NCBI GenBank assembly: GCA_938023905.1
Contig: CALJCO010000052.1
Span: 1 to 21,434 of the forward strand
DNA: 21,434 nucleotides
Direction: 5' to 3'
Origin: an uncultured Collinsella sp.
GTDB lineage: Bacteria > Actinomycetota > Coriobacteriia > Coriobacteriales > Coriobacteriaceae
Under the pieces are notes generated by a model, which saw only the letters and a program-made list of their open reading frames with translations, made no database searches and was not told where the DNA came from. Numbering within the stretch: the first letter of the stretch is position 1; each line of letters begins with the position of its first letter. A program made the translations under genes and the position numbers. This document shows, one piece after another, positions 16,588 through 21,434 of this stretch.

Positions 16588-16620
16588 CCTTTAAGCCGGT
16601 CCTGTGAGACCGGGAAGGAG
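16588..16620 (+). promoter_or_regulatory. PyrR-type RNA element overlapping the carA ribosome site
   Basis: ccggtc (16596-16601) pairs with gaccgg (16608-16613) around a ctgtga loop, giving the GTCCTGTGAGAC core typical of PyrR-binding loops. The flanking cctt (16588-16591) can pair with aagg (16615-16618), which is the Shine-Dalgarno sequence of carA. Binding of PyrR with UMP would therefore hide the ribosome site. This form of translational control is known for PyrR in actinobacteria; the match here is by eye. Confidence 0.78.
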
Positions 16621-16624
16621 AATT

Positions 16625-18064
16625 ATGGCGAACAACCATACCGCGGGCGCTGCCGCCCGCACCTTCGCGCCCAGCGAGCTTTGCCAGCGTATGCTGGCCA
16701 AAACCAGCAAGGGCACCTGCGGTCCCTGCATCCTGTATCTCGAGGATGGGACCATTTTTTATGGACGTGCATGCGGCGCCAAGGGCACCGCGACCGGCGA
16801 AGTCTGCTTCAACACCTCGCTCGAGGGCTACTTTGAGGTCATGACCGACCCGAGTTATGCCGGCCAAATCGTAACCATGACCTATCCGCAGATCGGCAAC
16901 TACGGTATCGACGAGACCGACGTCCAGTCGGCCTTCCCCGGCGACGCCGTGCGCCCTGCGAGCGCTCCGGCTATGCGCGGCATGATCGTTCGCGACATGT
17001 GCGCCACGCCTTCTAACTGGCGTTCGGCCGTCAGCGTGCCGGAGTATCTGCGCGCCCACGGCATCGTCGCTATCGAGGGTGTCGACACCCGCGCCCTGGT
17101 GCGCCATCTACGCGACAATGGTTCCAAGATGGGCATTATCTCGACCGAGATCTTCGACGTCGACGAGCTTGCCGAACGTCTGGCCGCAGCGCCCACGCTG
17201 GTAGGCGAGAACCTGGTCAAGACCGTAAGTTGCCCCGCGCCCCACGAGTTTGTGGTCGCCGACCTGCCCGCCACGCATGACTTTGCGCTTGTGGCTGCCG
17301 CTCCTGCCCGTCACAAAGTGGTCGCCTACGATTGCGGTGTGAAGCGCGGCATTCTGGAGGGCCTGGTCCGCGCCGGCTGCGACCTTACCGTCGTGCCGTG
17401 GGATACGCCCGCGAGTGAGGTGCTCGACATGAATCCCGATGGCGTCTTTTTGTCCAACGGCCCCGGCGACCCCGACGCCGTGGTGGAGACCTACGAGCAG
17501 GTGCAGCAGCTGATCGGCAAGGTGCCGGTCTTTGGTATTTGTCTTGGTCACCAGATGATCAGCCTGGCCTGCGGCGCCCAGATGGAAAAGCTTAAGTTCG
17601 GTCACCGCGGTGGCAACCAGCCGGTCATGAACCTGGTAAGCCGCCGCGTGGAGATTACCGCGCAAAACCATGGCTTTGGCCTGCTGTTCCCCAGCTTAGG
17701 CAAGCTTGTCCCCGAGCTTTCCGGCGACGAGACCGAGCATGCGGCCGATGGAGATCTGCGCGTCTGGGTGCGCCGCGGAATCGCGCCGGTCGTGATGAAC
17801 GAGCGCTTCGGCCGCATTCGCCTAACACATGTGAACCTCAACGACGGCACCGCCGAGGGCATCCAGCTGCTCGACGCCCCGTGCTTCTCGGTCCAGTACC
17901 ACCCCGAGGCCTCGCCTGGCCCCACCGATGCCCACTATCTCTTTACCGCCTTTACGCGACTCATGGACGGCGAGGAGAACTACCTGGACATCGACACCGC
18001 GAAGGACCGCCTGGCTGGCTGGAATTTCGCCGAGACCGCCGCGACCGAGACCGAGGAGAACTAA
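16625..18064 (+). CDS. carA: Carbamoyl-phosphate synthase small (glutaminase) subunit, with insertion
   Basis: Hydrolyses glutamine and channels ammonia to CarB for carbamoyl phosphate, the precursor of UMP and arginine. The class I glutamine amidotransferase triad is present: C306 in GICLGHQ, H426 and E428 in YHPEAS. SNGPGDP (about 277-283) forms the oxyanion region. The protein is 479 residues, about 100 more than usual. The excess is an N-terminal lead of roughly 30 residues, about 35 extra residues between ITAQNHGFG and THVNLNDGT (about 353-398), and a C-terminal tail rich in Thr and Glu. The start at 16625 is set by AAGGAG (16615-16620), which is within the PyrR-type hairpin. CarB begins 1 nt after the stop. 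Confidence 0.95.
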   Translation: MANNHTAGAAARTFAPSELCQRMLAKTSKGTCGPCILYLEDGTIFYGRACGAKGTATGEVCFNTSLEGYFEVMTDPSYAGQIVTMTYPQIGNYGIDETDVQSAFPGDAVRPASAPAMRGMIVRDMCATPSNWRSAVSVPEYLRAHGIVAIEGVDTRALVRHLRDNGSKMGIISTEIFDVDELAERLAAAPTLVGENLVKTVSCPAPHEFVVADLPATHDFALVAAAPARHKVVAYDCGVKRGILEGLVRAGCDLTVVPWDTPASEVLDMNPDGVFLSNGPGDPDAVVETYEQVQQLIGKVPVFGICLGHQMISLACGAQMEKLKFGHRGGNQPVMNLVSRRVEITAQNHGFGLLFPSLGKLVPELSGDETEHAADGDLRVWVRRGIAPVVMNERFGRIRLTHVNLNDGTAEGIQLLDAPCFSVQYHPEASPGPTDAHYLFTAFTRLMDGEENYLDIDTAKDRLAGWNFAETAATETEEN

Positions 18065-18065
18065 C

Positions 18066-21380
<3,315 letters not shown>

Positions 21381-21392
21381 ATTGACCTGTCC

Positions 21393-21434
21393 GGCCGGGG
21401 CGGAGGGGGCCGAGTTTCCCCCTTCGCTCCGGCT
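21393..21434 (+). terminator. Probable terminator hairpin after carB (cut by window edge)
   Basis: A stem of 15-17 bp with a few G-U pairs joins 21393-21409 and 21418-21434 around an 8-nt loop. It begins 13 nt after the carB stop. The T-run expected of an intrinsic terminator would lie just outside the window, so this is unproven. Confidence 0.6.

Overview
The window is a GC-rich bacterial chromosomal segment with dense Shine-Dalgarno-led genes. The proteins have an actinobacterial flavour and include lineage-restricted membrane proteins. The gene content, the C-X2-C form of ribosomal protein S18 and the overall style point to a Coriobacteriia member, most likely Collinsella or a close relative. 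That assignment is inference from protein style; no search was run. Nearly all of the window is core housekeeping DNA. I see no CRISPR array, transposase, integrase or phage gene.

Layout. Positions 1-81 hold the 3' end of a tRNA and its terminator. A four-gene plus-strand block follows (193-3519): a DUF151/bifunctional-nuclease-family protein, a small two-helix membrane protein, an unrecognised acidic protein and the ribosome-associated GTPase TypA/BipA. Two minus-strand genes come next: a secreted bactofilin-like repeat protein with a multi-helix membrane C-terminus (3648-4793) and a TRIC/UPF0126-type cation channel (4900-5589, probable TTG start). From about 5600 to 6250 lies the only visibly unusual stretch. 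It contains a 67-bp near-perfect inverted repeat (5704-5770) and a hairpin-rich segment whose ends resemble a serine tRNA (5797-5953). Beside them are two minus-strand serine tRNA genes (CGA and GGA), each with its own terminator.

From 6753 to 8512 is the classical rpsF-ssb-rpsR-rplI operon, with a recognisable promoter, a candidate leader hairpin and a strong terminator. It is followed by the replicative helicase dnaB (8666-10057). The purine genes purA and purD come next, separated by two mutually exclusive hairpins. They are followed by a Nudix hydrolase (ADP-ribose pyrophosphatase type), a full-length ABC exporter and a single-pass membrane protein of unknown function. The right end is carA-carB, making carbamoyl phosphate for pyrimidine and arginine synthesis. 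A PyrR-type RNA hairpin overlaps the carA ribosome binding site, which suggests translational feedback by pyrimidine nucleotides.

The most interesting region is 5700-6050. It has perfect hairpins, a 25-nt copy of the 3' end of the adjacent tRNA-Ser in inverted orientation, and repeated ATGTAC-type palindromes. It could be a degenerate or interrupted tRNA, a small non-autonomous mobile element that uses tRNA ends, or an undescribed structured RNA. Secondary points are the purD leader switch, the PyrR element, a REP-like palindrome after typA and an internal insertion in CarA.
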